64,000 nt of DNA from Thiocapsa sp. Lineage in GTDB: Bacteria; Pseudomonadota; Gammaproteobacteria; Chromatiales; Chromatiaceae. Of this stretch, positions 1 to 8,473 are shown in pieces. Each line of letters starts with the position of its first letter. Within the stretch, counting starts at the first letter, position 1. The position numbers were made by a program, and so were the translations under genes. The stretch spans positions 2,480,001-2,544,000 of the forward strand of contig NZ_CP073760.1 in NCBI RefSeq assembly GCF_018399035.1, read 5' to 3'. Below the pieces are notes generated by a model. That model was not told the DNA's origin. It saw only the letters and a program-made list of their open reading frames with translations, and did not search any database.

Positions 1-121
1 GCTGCGTCAGCCAAACGGTCTCATCCGCCAACCGCACATCGATCTTGATGCGCCCGTCCTCGGCCGCGTAGACCAGGAACTGGCCCCTGGCTGCGTCGTC
101 AGGTGGCTGGTCCTTCTTCAT
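1..121 (-). CDS. RhuM-like protein, N-terminal fragment (runs off window)
   Basis: The reverse strand from an ATG at 121 reads about 40 residues, including KIDVRLADETVWLTQ, before leaving the window. This resembles the start of the RhuM/virulence-associated family, which typically begins with a FLVY...DGxxxIxVRLxDETVWLTQ block. The function of the family is not established; members often lie in genomic islands beside toxin-antitoxin genes, which fits the neighbours here. Only the N-terminus is visible, so the assignment rests on one motif. Confidence 0.6.
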   Translation of the reverse strand, partial: MKKDQPPDDAARGQFLVYAAEDGRIKIDVRLADETVWLTQ

Positions 122-172
122 CGCGCATCCCTCTGAATTACGATCAAGAGATACCGAACACAGGATTCCAGG

Positions 173-481
173 TCACGTGGCATAGATCAGCTCCCGCGTC
201 CGTTCGATGTCAACGCGCACGTAGGGGTTACGCACGGCCCGGTATTCCACCAGATCGACGCCACGCCCAAGCAGATGTTCCAGCTCGGTGCGGACGCTGA
301 ACCAGCCGCCCAGATCGGCCTGGGCATCGGGTGCGAACTCCACGAGGAAGTCGGCATCGCTGCGCTCGGGATCGAAATCCGTGCCACGTGCGGCGGAGCC
401 GAAGACCTCCAGCCGTCGCACCTGGTAGCGCCGGCAGATGTTGGCGATGGCGGGGCGCTGGGCAGCGATCAGCGAATGCAT
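173..481 (-). CDS. MNT-family nucleotidyltransferase (HEPN/MNT-type antitoxin)
   Basis: A 102-residue protein of minimal nucleotidyltransferase size. It carries the motif FGSAARGTDFDPERSDADFLVE, that is GS-x-x-x-G followed by SDxD, giving the two metal-binding acidic residues. In MNT/HEPN systems this protein adenylylates and so neutralises a HEPN ribonuclease. No HEPN partner is seen next to it. The gene upstream on the same strand (469-717) overlaps its start by 13 bases, implying translational coupling. It may be an orphan antitoxin; domain confidence is high, pairing is unknown. Confidence 0.8.
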   Translation of the reverse strand: MHSLIAAQRPAIANICRRYQVRRLEVFGSAARGTDFDPERSDADFLVEFAPDAQADLGGWFSVRTELEHLLGRGVDLVEYRAVRNPYVRVDIERTRELIYAT

Positions 482-717
482 CGTGACTTTCCCGGAACCT
501 GACCGACTCGCCCCTCCCGCACGGTGTCGACCTCCGCGGCGATCTCGGCATCCGTGAGCGTCGCGGCTCCCGGCAGCGACTGAGTGTCCTTGAACAGATC
601 CCGGAATCGGTCAGCGAGTACGGCAACTTCCTCGCCGTCGGCAATGTGTGCCACATCCCCCGATGTCGGTGTGGCGAGACCGCCTTTATGTCGCAGCATG
701 CTTGTCGCTCGATTCAT
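469..717 (-). CDS. Small protein of unknown function, possible antitoxin fragment
   Basis: An 82-residue frame (alternative start at 699 gives 76 residues) that overlaps the downstream MNT gene by 13 bases. The end, LTDAEIAAEVDTVREGR, resembles the C-terminal tail of Phd-like antitoxins, but no recognisable DNA-binding N-terminus is present. Its 5' end lies inside the tail of the zeta-like remnant at 686-934. It may be a leftover antitoxin or an incidental frame; the overlap and codon usage make a real gene plausible but not certain. Confidence 0.4.
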   Translation of the reverse strand: MNRATSMLRHKGGLATPTSGDVAHIADGEEVAVLADRFRDLFKDTQSLPGAATLTDAEIAAEVDTVREGRVGQVPGKSRCIR

Positions 718-934
718 TCGTCGCTGGCCGATACTCGTACTTGATGACGCCGTCCTCGGAGTAGAGCTTCACCCGGTAGCCCGCTGCTCTGGGGGGCTGG
801 CGGGCATAACGCCGACCGCTGAGGGTGGTTTCAACGGCGAAGCTGTCGCCGCGTCGTGCATGCCGCCCGATCTCGGCGAGCATCGAAGCGCCCACGTTTT
901 GGATCCGGGATTGGTCTGCAATCTTACCCTCCAA
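686..934 (-). pseudogene. Zeta-toxin-like AAA ATPase remnant
   Basis: The reverse frame ending at a TAA at 686 contains GASMLAEIGRHARRGDSFAV followed by ETTLSGRRYAR and GYRVKL, a block typical of the middle of zeta-toxin-like P-loop kinases (around the ETTLSG strand). The upstream part with the P-loop is missing, and just after GYRVKL the sequence jumps to an unrelated tail, YSEDGVIKYEYRP. It looks like an internal deletion that fused the middle of the toxin to another C-terminus. The frame continues upstream only as antisense of hrpA. Identification is by motif memory only. Confidence 0.5.
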
Positions 935-981
935 GCGGCTTGAGCAGGCGGGCCGACCCGCACGCGCCCGGCCATCCTGCC

Positions 982-3900
982 CTACAACCCCAACTCCCGC
1001 CAACGCGCCTCGATGCGCTTGACCGATACCGGGCCGGCGGTGCCGAGGGTCTGGGCGAAGAGCGAGACGCGTAGTTCTTCCAGTAGCCAGCGGATCTCCT
1101 CCAGACGCGGGTCTTCGCGGCCGGCCTTGCGGGCCGCGGCGGTGCGGTCGCGCCAGCGGGTCAGGAGCTCGGCCATGACGGTCATCTGCTCGCGGTCGCG
1201 TCCGGGGGCGTGAGCGAGCTTGTCGAGACGCTGCTCGGCGGCCTTGAGATAGCGCGGGTACTGCTTGAGCCGGTCGAAGGGGATCTGTTGGAAGAAGCCC
1301 CGGAAGACCAGTGCATCGAGCTGGTCGCGCAGGTCCTGCGTCGTCGGCTGCCAGTTGACCTGGGTAATGGCGGCGAGGCGCCGGCGCAGTGATTGGTAGG
1401 CGGCGAGGATCTCGGCGGCGAGCCGGGTGACCTCGTTGGCCGTCGGCTGGAGCCGGCTGCGGGATTCGGCGAGACGGGCCTCGAAGTCGGTCTGCGTTCG
1501 GATGGGCGGACGGTCGTCGAGGAAGGTCCGATCCAGGATGAGGGCCATCAGCTCGTCGGAGAGGTCGGGGGGACGGGGCTCGGATCCGCTCGGCGGGCGT
1601 GACGGCTGTCCGCCGGAGGTCGATGCGCCGGGACGCTTGGTCTCGGGGGATTCCGGGGCGGGACGCCCCGGCTCCATTGCGGGCGCCTTGGCGTAGAGCA
1701 GACGCAGCCGGTCCAGATCCTTGAGCGATTGGCGGATCGGGCGCAGGGTCGCACCGAGCGTCAGGGTCAGAAGCCGGCGCAGGCCCGCACGGTGGGCGTG
1801 CTCGGCTCCCTCGGGCGCATCCAGCACACGCACCGCCACGTTCCGGCCTTCGTCGACCAGGGCCGGAAAGCCGCGCATCCGGATCCCGCCGCGGGTGATC
1901 TCGACCTGCTCGGGCAGGTCGCCGAAGTCCCAGCGGGTGAGGCCCTCGCGTTCCAGCTCGGCGTCCGGGATGCGGGCAAACCGCGCCTGCCCCGCTTGGC
2001 CGAAACGCTGTTTGAGACGTTGCGGATCCTCGTCGAGCGCAAGCACCCTGCCCGCCTCGTCGACGAGTCGGACCTTCATCCGCAGATGCGCCGGGATGGC
2101 GTCGTGGTCCCAGGCGTCCTCGGGGATGCGCAGGCCCGTATCGGCCGCGATCCGCTCGGCGAGGACCTGCGTCAAAGGCCGATCGACCGGCGCCTTGCCC
2201 TCGGCGAGCGCGGCCTTGAGCCCGCCGGCCAAGCGTGCGGCGGTGTCCGGCACCGGGACCAGCGCCGTGCGCAGCCCTTTGGGCAGACCGCGCAACAGGG
2301 CCGTGATACGCGCCTCCAACAGTCCCGGCACCAGCCAATCCAGCCGCTCGGCGGTGACCTGATTGATGAGCGGCAAGGGCACGATCAGGGTCAGACCGTC
2401 GGCCGACTCGCCGGGCTCGAAACGGTATTCGAGCGGGAGCGCGGTGGCGCCGACTTGGAGCCGATCGGGGAAATGCTCGGGCGTGATCCACTCGGCCTCG
2501 TGCTGCATCAGATCGGTCGGGCGTAGATGCAGGAGCTTGGGATCCGTAGGGGTCGCCTTGCGCAGCCACTGCTCGAGCTGAGGCGTGGAATAGATCCCGG
2601 CGGGGATGCGCTGATCGTAGAAGGCGTAGAGCGTCTCCTCGTCGATGAGGATATCGCGACGGCGCGACTTGGCTTCGAGGTGATGGATCGACGCGATCAG
2701 CTCCTGGTTGTGACGCCAGAAGGGTGCACGGGTGCTGAAGTCGCCTTCCACCAGGGCGAAGCGGATGAAGATCTCGCGCGACTCGGCCGGGTTGATGGGT
2801 CCGTAGTTGACGCGCCGCTTGGGCACCAGGGTGACGCCGAACAGGGTCACCTTCTCGTAGGCCGCGACCTGCCCGGACTTGGCCTGCCAGTGCGGCTCGA
2901 AATAGCTGCGTTGCAGCAGATGCTGCCCCGCGGCTTCGATCCAGGCCGGTTGAACGCGCGCGACGATGCGCCCGTAAGCGCGGGTGGTCTCGACCCGCTC
3001 GGCCGCGAGGATCCATTTGGGCGACGTCTTGAAGAGTGCCGAGCTCGGGTGGATGCGGTAGCGGCTGTTGCGCGCGCCCAGGTACTCGTGATTCGTGTCG
3101 AGCGCGCCGATGTGATTCAGGAGTCCGGTCAGGAGTGCGCTGTGGATCTGCTCCTCGGTGCCGGCGGTCTGGTTCTCCTTGAAGCCCATCTCCAGGATCT
3201 GCTCGCGCAGTTGGGTCTCGATGTCGCGCCATTCCTGCACCCGGTTGTAGGAGAGGAAGTGACGCTGACAGAGCAGGCGAAACTGGTTGCGCGAAAGCGC
3301 CTTGCGCTCCTTCTCCAGGAAGCGCCAGAGGTTGAGAAAGCTCAGGAAATCCGAGTCCGGATGGGCGAAGGTGGCGTGGATCTGATCGGCGGCGGCGCGC
3401 TGCTCGTGCGGGCGCTCGCGCGGATCCTGGACGCTGAGCGCGGCGGCGATCACCAGCACCTCGGCCAGACACTGCTGCTCGGCGGCGGCGAGCAGGATGC
3501 GCCCGATCCGCGGGTCGACCGGCAGACGCGCAAGCCGGCGGCCCAGCTCGGTCAGCTCGCCGCGGGCATCGAGCGCGGCCAGCTCCTCGAGGGTGCGCTC
3601 GCCGTCGGCGACCAGGCGCGGATCGGGCGGATCCAGGAAGGGGAAGTCGGCCACGTCGCCGAAACCAAGCAGCTTCATGCGCAGGATCACGGCGGCGAGG
3701 TTGGTGCGCTGGATCTCGGGCTCGGTGAAGGCCGCGCGTGCGGCGAGGTTGTCCTCGCTGTAGAGCCGGATACAGATGCCGGAGGCGACCCGCCCGCAGC
3801 GCCCCTTGCGCTGATCGGCCGAGGCGCGCGAGATGCGCTCCACCGGCAAGCGCTGGAGCTGGCGGCGGTGGCTGTAGCGGCTGATCCGCGCAAAGCCGGG

Positions 3901-5007
3901 GTCGACGACATAATGGATGCCGGGAACGGTCAGCGAGGTCTCGGCGACATTGGTCGCCAGCACCACGCGCCGGGTGCCGTGCGACTGGAAGATCCGCGCC
4001 TGCTCCTGCGGCCCTTGGCGGGCGTAGAGCGGCAGGATCTCGGTCGCGGGCGGATGATGCTTGCGCAGGGTCTCGGCGGTCTCGCGGATCTCGCGCTCGC
4101 CGGAGAGAAAGACCAGCACGTCGCCGCGTCCGACGCGCGCCAGCTCGCCGACCGCGTCCGAGATCGCCTGCTGCATCGTCTCGTCGCGCTCGCCGACCGA
4201 TTCGTCCTCGGGCGGGCGATAGCGGACCTCGACCGGATAGGTCCGACCCGAGATCTCGAGGATCGGCGCCGGGCGACCCTGCAGATCGGCGAAGTGGGCG
4301 GCGAAGCGCTGCGGATCGATGGTCGCGGAGGTCACGATCAGCTTCAGGTCCGGTCGGCGCGGCAGCAGACCCTTCAGATAGCCGAGCAGGACGTCGATGT
4401 TGAGGCTGCGCTCGTGAGCCTCGTCGATGATCAGGGTGTCGTACTCGTTGAGCAGCCGATCCTGCTGGATCTCGGCGAGCAGGATGCCGTCGGTCATCAG
4501 CTTGATCGCGGTCTCCGGGCGCACCCGGTCGTGGAAGCGCACCTTGTCCCCGACCAGCGCGCCGGCGGTCCCGCCGAGCTCCTGCGCGATCCGATTCGCC
4601 AAGGTGCGCGCGGCGATGCGCCGCGGCTGGGTGTGGCCGATCCGCCCGGCCAGCCCGCGTCCGAGCTCAAGACAGAGCTTGGGCAGCTGGGTCGACTTGC
4701 CGGAGCCGGTTTCGCCGCAGAGGACGATGACCGGGTGCGCCGAGATCGCCTCGGCGATCTCGGCACGACGCTCGCTGACCGGCAGCTCGGGCGGAAAGGC
4801 GATGATCGACGGGACGCCCGCGCGACGCCGTTCACAGAGCGCTTGGGATTCGCGCAGCGTCTGCCAAACGGCAAGCAGCCCGCGCTCGACCGGCTCGCCC
4901 GCACGCGCGCGGCGGCGCAAGCCGCGCAGACGTTGGCGCAGCCGGTGACGGTCCTGGATCAGACAGGTGCCGAGGTCGGCGTCGGTGGGAAACTGTTGGT
5001 CGGTCAA
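982..5007 (-). CDS. hrpA: ATP-dependent RNA helicase HrpA
   Basis: A 1341-residue DEAH-box helicase, close to the roughly 1300 residues usual for HrpA. Near residue 100 it has Walker A GETGSGKST, then IIDEAHERS (DEAH box) and TSATID (motif III), followed by QRKGRCGRVASG (motif VI), the helicase-associated domain, an OB-fold and the long HrpA-specific C-terminal region. HrpA works on RNA and has been linked to rescue of stalled ribosomes and fimbrial mRNA processing in E. coli. The start MTDQQFPTDADL is the only one giving the full N-terminus. It stands alone, flanked by decayed toxin-antitoxin genes. Confidence 0.96.
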   Translation of the reverse strand: MTDQQFPTDADLGTCLIQDRHRLRQRLRGLRRRARAGEPVERGLLAVWQTLRESQALCERRRAGVPSIIAFPPELPVSERRAEIAEAISAHPVIVLCGETGSGKSTQLPKLCLELGRGLAGRIGHTQPRRIAARTLANRIAQELGGTAGALVGDKVRFHDRVRPETAIKLMTDGILLAEIQQDRLLNEYDTLIIDEAHERSLNIDVLLGYLKGLLPRRPDLKLIVTSATIDPQRFAAHFADLQGRPAPILEISGRTYPVEVRYRPPEDESVGERDETMQQAISDAVGELARVGRGDVLVFLSGEREIRETAETLRKHHPPATEILPLYARQGPQEQARIFQSHGTRRVVLATNVAETSLTVPGIHYVVDPGFARISRYSHRRQLQRLPVERISRASADQRKGRCGRVASGICIRLYSEDNLAARAAFTEPEIQRTNLAAVILRMKLLGFGDVADFPFLDPPDPRLVADGERTLEELAALDARGELTELGRRLARLPVDPRIGRILLAAAEQQCLAEVLVIAAALSVQDPRERPHEQRAAADQIHATFAHPDSDFLSFLNLWRFLEKERKALSRNQFRLLCQRHFLSYNRVQEWRDIETQLREQILEMGFKENQTAGTEEQIHSALLTGLLNHIGALDTNHEYLGARNSRYRIHPSSALFKTSPKWILAAERVETTRAYGRIVARVQPAWIEAAGQHLLQRSYFEPHWQAKSGQVAAYEKVTLFGVTLVPKRRVNYGPINPAESREIFIRFALVEGDFSTRAPFWRHNQELIASIHHLEAKSRRRDILIDEETLYAFYDQRIPAGIYSTPQLEQWLRKATPTDPKLLHLRPTDLMQHEAEWITPEHFPDRLQVGATALPLEYRFEPGESADGLTLIVPLPLINQVTAERLDWLVPGLLEARITALLRGLPKGLRTALVPVPDTAARLAGGLKAALAEGKAPVDRPLTQVLAERIAADTGLRIPEDAWDHDAIPAHLRMKVRLVDEAGRVLALDEDPQRLKQRFGQAGQARFARIPDAELEREGLTRWDFGDLPEQVEITRGGIRMRGFPALVDEGRNVAVRVLDAPEGAEHAHRAGLRRLLTLTLGATLRPIRQSLKDLDRLRLLYAKAPAMEPGRPAPESPETKRPGASTSGGQPSRPPSGSEPRPPDLSDELMALILDRTFLDDRPPIRTQTDFEARLAESRSRLQPTANEVTRLAAEILAAYQSLRRRLAAITQVNWQPTTQDLRDQLDALVFRGFFQQIPFDRLKQYPRYLKAAEQRLDKLAHAPGRDREQMTVMAELLTRWRDRTAAARKAGREDPRLEEIRWLLEELRVSLFAQTLGTAGPVSVKRIEARWRELGL

Positions 5008-5013
5008 GGACGA

Positions 5014-5202
5014 TTAGGTCAAAAGGTCCGGGGCGCCCGCAACGGCGGCGAATTCCGCGGCAAAGTCGTCATGAAGCGGCAGGATGCCAAGTGCCTCGCG
5101 GGAGTAACGGAGAAAACGGGCAGCGTTTGCGTATAGCCCCGGAATCAAGGTGTGAAGCGTGTTGAAGTGCTCCGAAATCGCAGCGCAGTCGGACGATACC
5201 CA
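5014..5202 (-). pseudogene. Unrecognised gene remnant
   Basis: The reverse frame from a stop at about 5203 to a TAA at 5014 encodes around 62 residues without a start codon, including IPGLYANAARFLRYSREALG and ending in PDLLT. The composition looks like real protein, not like a shadow frame. It overlaps on the opposite strand the beginning of the decayed nucleotidyltransferase. I do not recognise the family; it may be the end of a partner gene of the neighbouring nucleotidyltransferase. Confidence 0.35.
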
Positions 5203-5282
5203 AGATCAGATGCAGTGTACAGTGCGGGAAAAAGACAGCCTCGGCGCGGAGGATCCCTACAAGGCGCTCAAGACCGCCCTCA

Positions 5283-5708
5283 AGACGGTCCCTGCGCCTC
5301 TTCCTGGCACAAGTCTCCGCGCGCTATTCCGTTCGCGACACCTATCTGTTTGACAGCCGGGCCAAGGGTGATTTCCGCTCGGACAGTGATGCCGACCGTG
5401 CCATCCTGCTACGCGGCCAGCCTGGCGCCTTTCTCGATATCAAGCTGGAGTTGGCCGATATCGCCTATGACGTGCTGTTGGAGACCGGCATCCGCATCCA
5501 GCCGTTGCCGATATGGGAGGATGAGTGGACGCAACCGGAAGCCTACTCGAATCCGCAACGGCTCCTGAACATTCGCCGCGAAGGTATCCGCCTGGTTGCC
5601 GACTGTAAGGGCGGATCGGTCGACCGCGATCATATAGTTTGGGTGGTCACCCAGGCCACTGAGTATGTCGAGACCGTCCAGCGAGCATTTCCCGGAGAGC
5701 AATCCTGA
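5283..5708 (+). pseudogene. Degenerate MNT-family nucleotidyltransferase
   Basis: The frame reads YSVRDTYLFDSRAKGDFRSD, then SDADRAILL and a C-terminal part PIWEDEWTQPEAYSNP...NIRREGI that is typical of stand-alone nucleotidyltransferases paired with HEPN proteins. Two defects are visible. No ATG or GTG lies in frame upstream (the first in-frame ATG, 5451, is beyond the active site), and the catalytic GS pair is DS. The SDAD metal-binding motif is retained. The gene probably lost its N-terminus by frameshift or rearrangement. Confidence 0.6.
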
Positions 5709-5727
5709 AACATTGGCGAATCGACAC

Positions 5728-6720
5728 ATGCCCCAAAGCCGCGACATCCGCAACCAGATCGATGCCTTCCGATCTCTCTGTGATCGGGAGACCCCGGAAC
5801 GCGTGCTGGCCGCGGTCCGGGAGGCATTGGCCGATCGGCATCGCCTGATGGTCGCCAAGGCCGCGGAGCTGGCCGGTGATCGGCTGATCGATGCGCTCGA
5901 GCCGGACCTGATCGCGGCCTATCGTCGTTTCCTGGACGATCCCGCCAAGCGCGATCCGGGCTGTACGGCCAAGGGTGCGATCGCGCGCGCACTGGTCGCG
6001 CTGGACAGCCAGGACGCGGGTTTCTACATCGCCGGCATCCGCTATCGCCAACCCGAGCCGGTGTGGGGAGGCAGCGTCGATACGGCCGTGGATCTACGCG
6101 TGAGCTGCGCCATCGGGCTCGCGGCCACGAGCGATTCGCGTGCCCTGATCCGCCTGGTCGACCTGCTCCACGACCCGGAGCCGCATGCCCGCAGCGGCGC
6201 GGCGCGTGCGATCGCCTGCACGCTGCCCTTGGCGGCCGAGGCGGTGCTGCGCTCCAAGGCGCTCGGCGGCGATCCGGAGCCGGAGGTGACGGGCGACTGT
6301 CTTGCCGCACTCTTGCAGGTGGCCGGCGAGGACGCGCTCGAATTTGTGGCCGGATTTCTCGTCACGCCGAGTCTGGAGATCAACGGTCTCGCCGCACTCG
6401 CGCTCGGGGAGTCACGGCTCGACGGCGCCTTGGATCTGCTGCGCGCCCGCTGGGACGCCGAGCCCTTCAAGCGCAGCGCGGAGCATCTGCTGCTGCGGGC
6501 GGGGGCGCTGCACCGCAGCGAGGCGGCGCTCGACTGGCTCGTCTCCGTCGTGGCGGATGCGGATCGCGCGAGCGCCGAGGTCGCGATCGCAGAGCTGGGC
6601 GCCTATCGCAACAACGCTCGGCTGCGGGCACGCCTTGGCGCCGTGGTCGCCGAGCGTGATGATCCGCGACTCGGCGCAGGCTATGCGAAGGCCTTTCCGG
6701 TCACGGCGCCGGGGGCGTAG
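5728..6720 (+). CDS. HEAT-repeat protein
   Basis: A 330-residue protein made of repeated helical pairs, for example SCAIGLAATSDSRALIRLVD, then SGAARAIACTLP and INGLAALALGESRLDGALDL. This is the alternating leucine/alanine pattern of HEAT or PBS-lyase-like repeats. No signal peptide or membrane segment is seen, so it is probably a cytoplasmic scaffold or adaptor. In other bacteria such proteins often accompany type VI secretion or phycobilin enzymes, but nothing here points to either. I chose the ATG at 5728 (MPQSRD); an in-frame ATG at 5665 would overlap the upstream remnant. Confidence 0.7.
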   Translation: MPQSRDIRNQIDAFRSLCDRETPERVLAAVREALADRHRLMVAKAAELAGDRLIDALEPDLIAAYRRFLDDPAKRDPGCTAKGAIARALVALDSQDAGFYIAGIRYRQPEPVWGGSVDTAVDLRVSCAIGLAATSDSRALIRLVDLLHDPEPHARSGAARAIACTLPLAAEAVLRSKALGGDPEPEVTGDCLAALLQVAGEDALEFVAGFLVTPSLEINGLAALALGESRLDGALDLLRARWDAEPFKRSAEHLLLRAGALHRSEAALDWLVSVVADADRASAEVAIAELGAYRNNARLRARLGAVVAERDDPRLGAGYAKAFPVTAPGA

Positions 6721-6826
6721 CACGCCCCGGGCGTCGGTCGCTATCGGCGGCGCGTCTCGACCGCTGCGGCCCCCTCCTCCGACCACTCCTTCGACGGGAT
6801 GGGCTCCCGGCAAAACCTGCTAAAGT

Positions 6827-6920
6827 GATTTCCGGGAATGCATCGACCAACAAGGGGCGACTTTAGTCGCCCGGTAACCATTGGAGGCATGCACGGCCGG
6901 GATGCTCATTCCCGGAAATC
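6827..6920. repeat. 94-bp inverted-repeat element
   Basis: The first 14 bases, gatttccgggaatg, are repeated exactly as the reverse complement at 6907-6920. Inside is a second hairpin, gggcgac-ttta-gtcgccc, at 6855-6872. The element is non-coding and lies 3 bases from the 85-bp repeat at 6924. It looks like a MITE or REP-like unit; only this copy is seen in the window. Confidence 0.7.
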
Positions 6921-6923
6921 GCC

Positions 6924-7008
6924 TAAACCGCGCCGGCTCCAGCGGTTCTGAAATCCGCCGGGGCCGATCCCATCCAAAAACATCGCATACCGCACTGGGC
7001 GCGGTTTA
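6924..7008 (+). repeat. 85-bp TIR element, copy 1
   Basis: It begins taaaccgcg and ends with the reverse complement cgcggttta. It is identical over its full length to the reverse complement of copy 2 at 20648-20732. No coding capacity. Confidence 0.9.
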
Positions 7009-7027
7009 AGCTCATAGACTCAGACCG

Positions 7028-7645
7028 ATGAGCAAACAGGTGACCCTGTCGGATCCCCTTCAAGCCATGACACATCCAGCCTCGCCAGACACGCCCGACG
7101 ACTTCGCCCGCTCTTGGGACGCGCGCTACGAAGGCGCGACAGCGATCCCGAAACCCGCCCTGGTGTTGCGCCAATGGCCGCACTTGCTCCCCGAAGGAGG
7201 CACCGCCCTCGACTTGGCCTGCGGGCTGGGCGCCAATGCGCTCTGGCTGGCCGAACGGGGGTTCCGGGTCTCGGCATGGGACCTGTCCCACACCGCCATC
7301 GCCCGGCTCCGGGAGGCGGCGCGCCTGCGAGGACTACACCTCGATGCCCGAGTCCGCGACCTCACCGCCCTGCCGCCGAGTCCGGAGAGCTTCGACCTGA
7401 TCCTGGTCGCACACTTCCTGGATCGCGACCTGGCGCCGAGCATCGCCGCCGCGCTACGTCCCGGCGGTCTGCTCTTCTATCAGACCTTTGCGCGTGAGTC
7501 GCGCGGCTGCCGCGGTCCGACCAATCCGGCCTATCGCCTTGCCCGCAACGAGCTGATCAACCTCTTTCCCGACCTGACCATCCGCGCCTACCGAGCCGAA
7601 GGTCGACTCGCCCCACCCGAGAGCGGCTGGGCGACCTCGCCTTGA
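7028..7645 (+). CDS. Class I SAM-dependent methyltransferase, TehB-like
   Basis: A 205-residue protein with a Rossmann-type SAM-binding start, ALDLACGLGANALWLAERG, preceded by a WDARY segment common in TehB/thiopurine-type small methyltransferases. A later block, FDLILVAHFLDRDL, matches motif IV. The substrate cannot be told. An alternative start at 7067 (MTHPAS) would still leave the domain complete; neither start has a convincing ribosome-binding site. The gene follows two palindromic repeats and is not in an operon. Confidence 0.8.
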   Translation: MSKQVTLSDPLQAMTHPASPDTPDDFARSWDARYEGATAIPKPALVLRQWPHLLPEGGTALDLACGLGANALWLAERGFRVSAWDLSHTAIARLREAARLRGLHLDARVRDLTALPPSPESFDLILVAHFLDRDLAPSIAAALRPGGLLFYQTFARESRGCRGPTNPAYRLARNELINLFPDLTIRAYRAEGRLAPPESGWATSP

Positions 7646-7998
7646 TGGTCGCCCAACGGGTTTGAGGGGCAGAGACGGACATGAGCGCGAGTAGGCCGCG
7701 TAGGGCGGCGCCGGCAGGCGAGCACCGCGCTCGTTTCGCCAGCGCGCGCGGAACGGGGTGACGATCCGTCGCCGATCTCTTGAGTGCGCGAGAAGGCTTG
7801 GGCGTCAGAGGCCCAGAGGCCGCGCCCTGCCCACAGGAGACAAAGGTGCCCGCCGAGCGAGCCTCTCCTGCCTGTTTGACAGCCACTCGCGTAAAGCGGC
7901 TGCCGTATTGGCAGGGCAAGAACGGCAGATCAGGACCCGCATTCATTCAGAAAGTATTTTAGCTATTTAAAACAATATATTATAAAGATTTAAAATTC
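7646..7998. other. Non-coding upstream region of the secreted-protein operon
   Basis: No convincing gene is seen. The last 60 bases are strikingly AT-rich for this genome. Small dyads such as ctgcc-gtatt-ggcag (7900-7914) and ctgtttgacag (7872-7882) lie about 85-140 bases upstream of the sigma-54 site, where activator-binding sites are normally found; these are candidates only. Confidence 0.35.
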
Positions 7999-8014
7999 TG
8001 GCACGGAGTTTGTA
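7999..8014 (+). promoter_or_regulatory. Candidate sigma-54 promoter
   Basis: The sequence tggcacggagtttgta fits the -24/-12 consensus TGGCACG-N4-TTGCW except for GT instead of GC at -12, with the required 10 bases between the two dinucleotides. It sits 48 bases before the start at 8062, behind an AT-rich stretch that could bind IHF. A sigma-54 activator is encoded 2.8 kb away. Confidence 0.65.
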
Positions 8015-8061
8015 TTAGATGTCCCAGCACACTTTCAATCTGCGAGCAGAGGATATCAACC

Positions 8062-8442
8062 ATGCACAACCGTCACTCGATCCGTTCTTTTGCTGTCGCT
8101 GTGCTCGCGATCCTGGGGATGAGCCTCGGCGGCTACAGTGCCGGCGCGTCGGCGAGCACCGCCGAGACCGGGGCCTTCAAGTACGACACCAGCCGCACGA
8201 CGGCGGTGGCGATCGCGCTGGCGGACACCGCCGGTCAGCCGGCTCTGTTGAGCTTCTACAGCCAGGGTCCGAATGGCCTGCGGTTGCTGGAGAACACCTT
8301 CACCGGTGCGGGCGGGGACTACAGCGGCGTGCTGCGTCTTCCGGCGCACCTCAACACGGTGGTGCTGGTCATGCGCACCGCCGATCGGCAGAAGACCCTC
8401 ACGCTGTCTGTCTTCAACGATTCGATCGTCTACTCTGAATAA
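8062..8442 (+). CDS. Small secreted protein of unknown function
   Basis: A 126-residue protein with a clear signal peptide (basic MHNRHSIRSF, hydrophobic AVAVLAILGM, cleavage probably near GASAS). The mature part of about 95 residues has no motif I recognise and looks beta-rich. It is first in a likely three-gene operon with 8474-8929 and 9018-10652, behind the sigma-54 promoter. A purine-rich AGAGGA lies upstream of the ATG. Confidence 0.75.
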   Translation: MHNRHSIRSFAVAVLAILGMSLGGYSAGASASTAETGAFKYDTSRTTAVAIALADTAGQPALLSFYSQGPNGLRLLENTFTGAGGDYSGVLRLPAHLNTVVLVMRTADRQKTLTLSVFNDSIVYSE

Positions 8443-8473
8443 CTACAGACCCGGCTTCCAGGAGATCCACGCT

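Noticed and set aside
2527..5136. 869-residue open frame opposite hrpA
   Set aside because: It lies wholly antisense to a clear helicase and has the composition expected from a GC-rich shadow frame (rich in Asp, Arg, Gly, Leu); no domain is recognisable.
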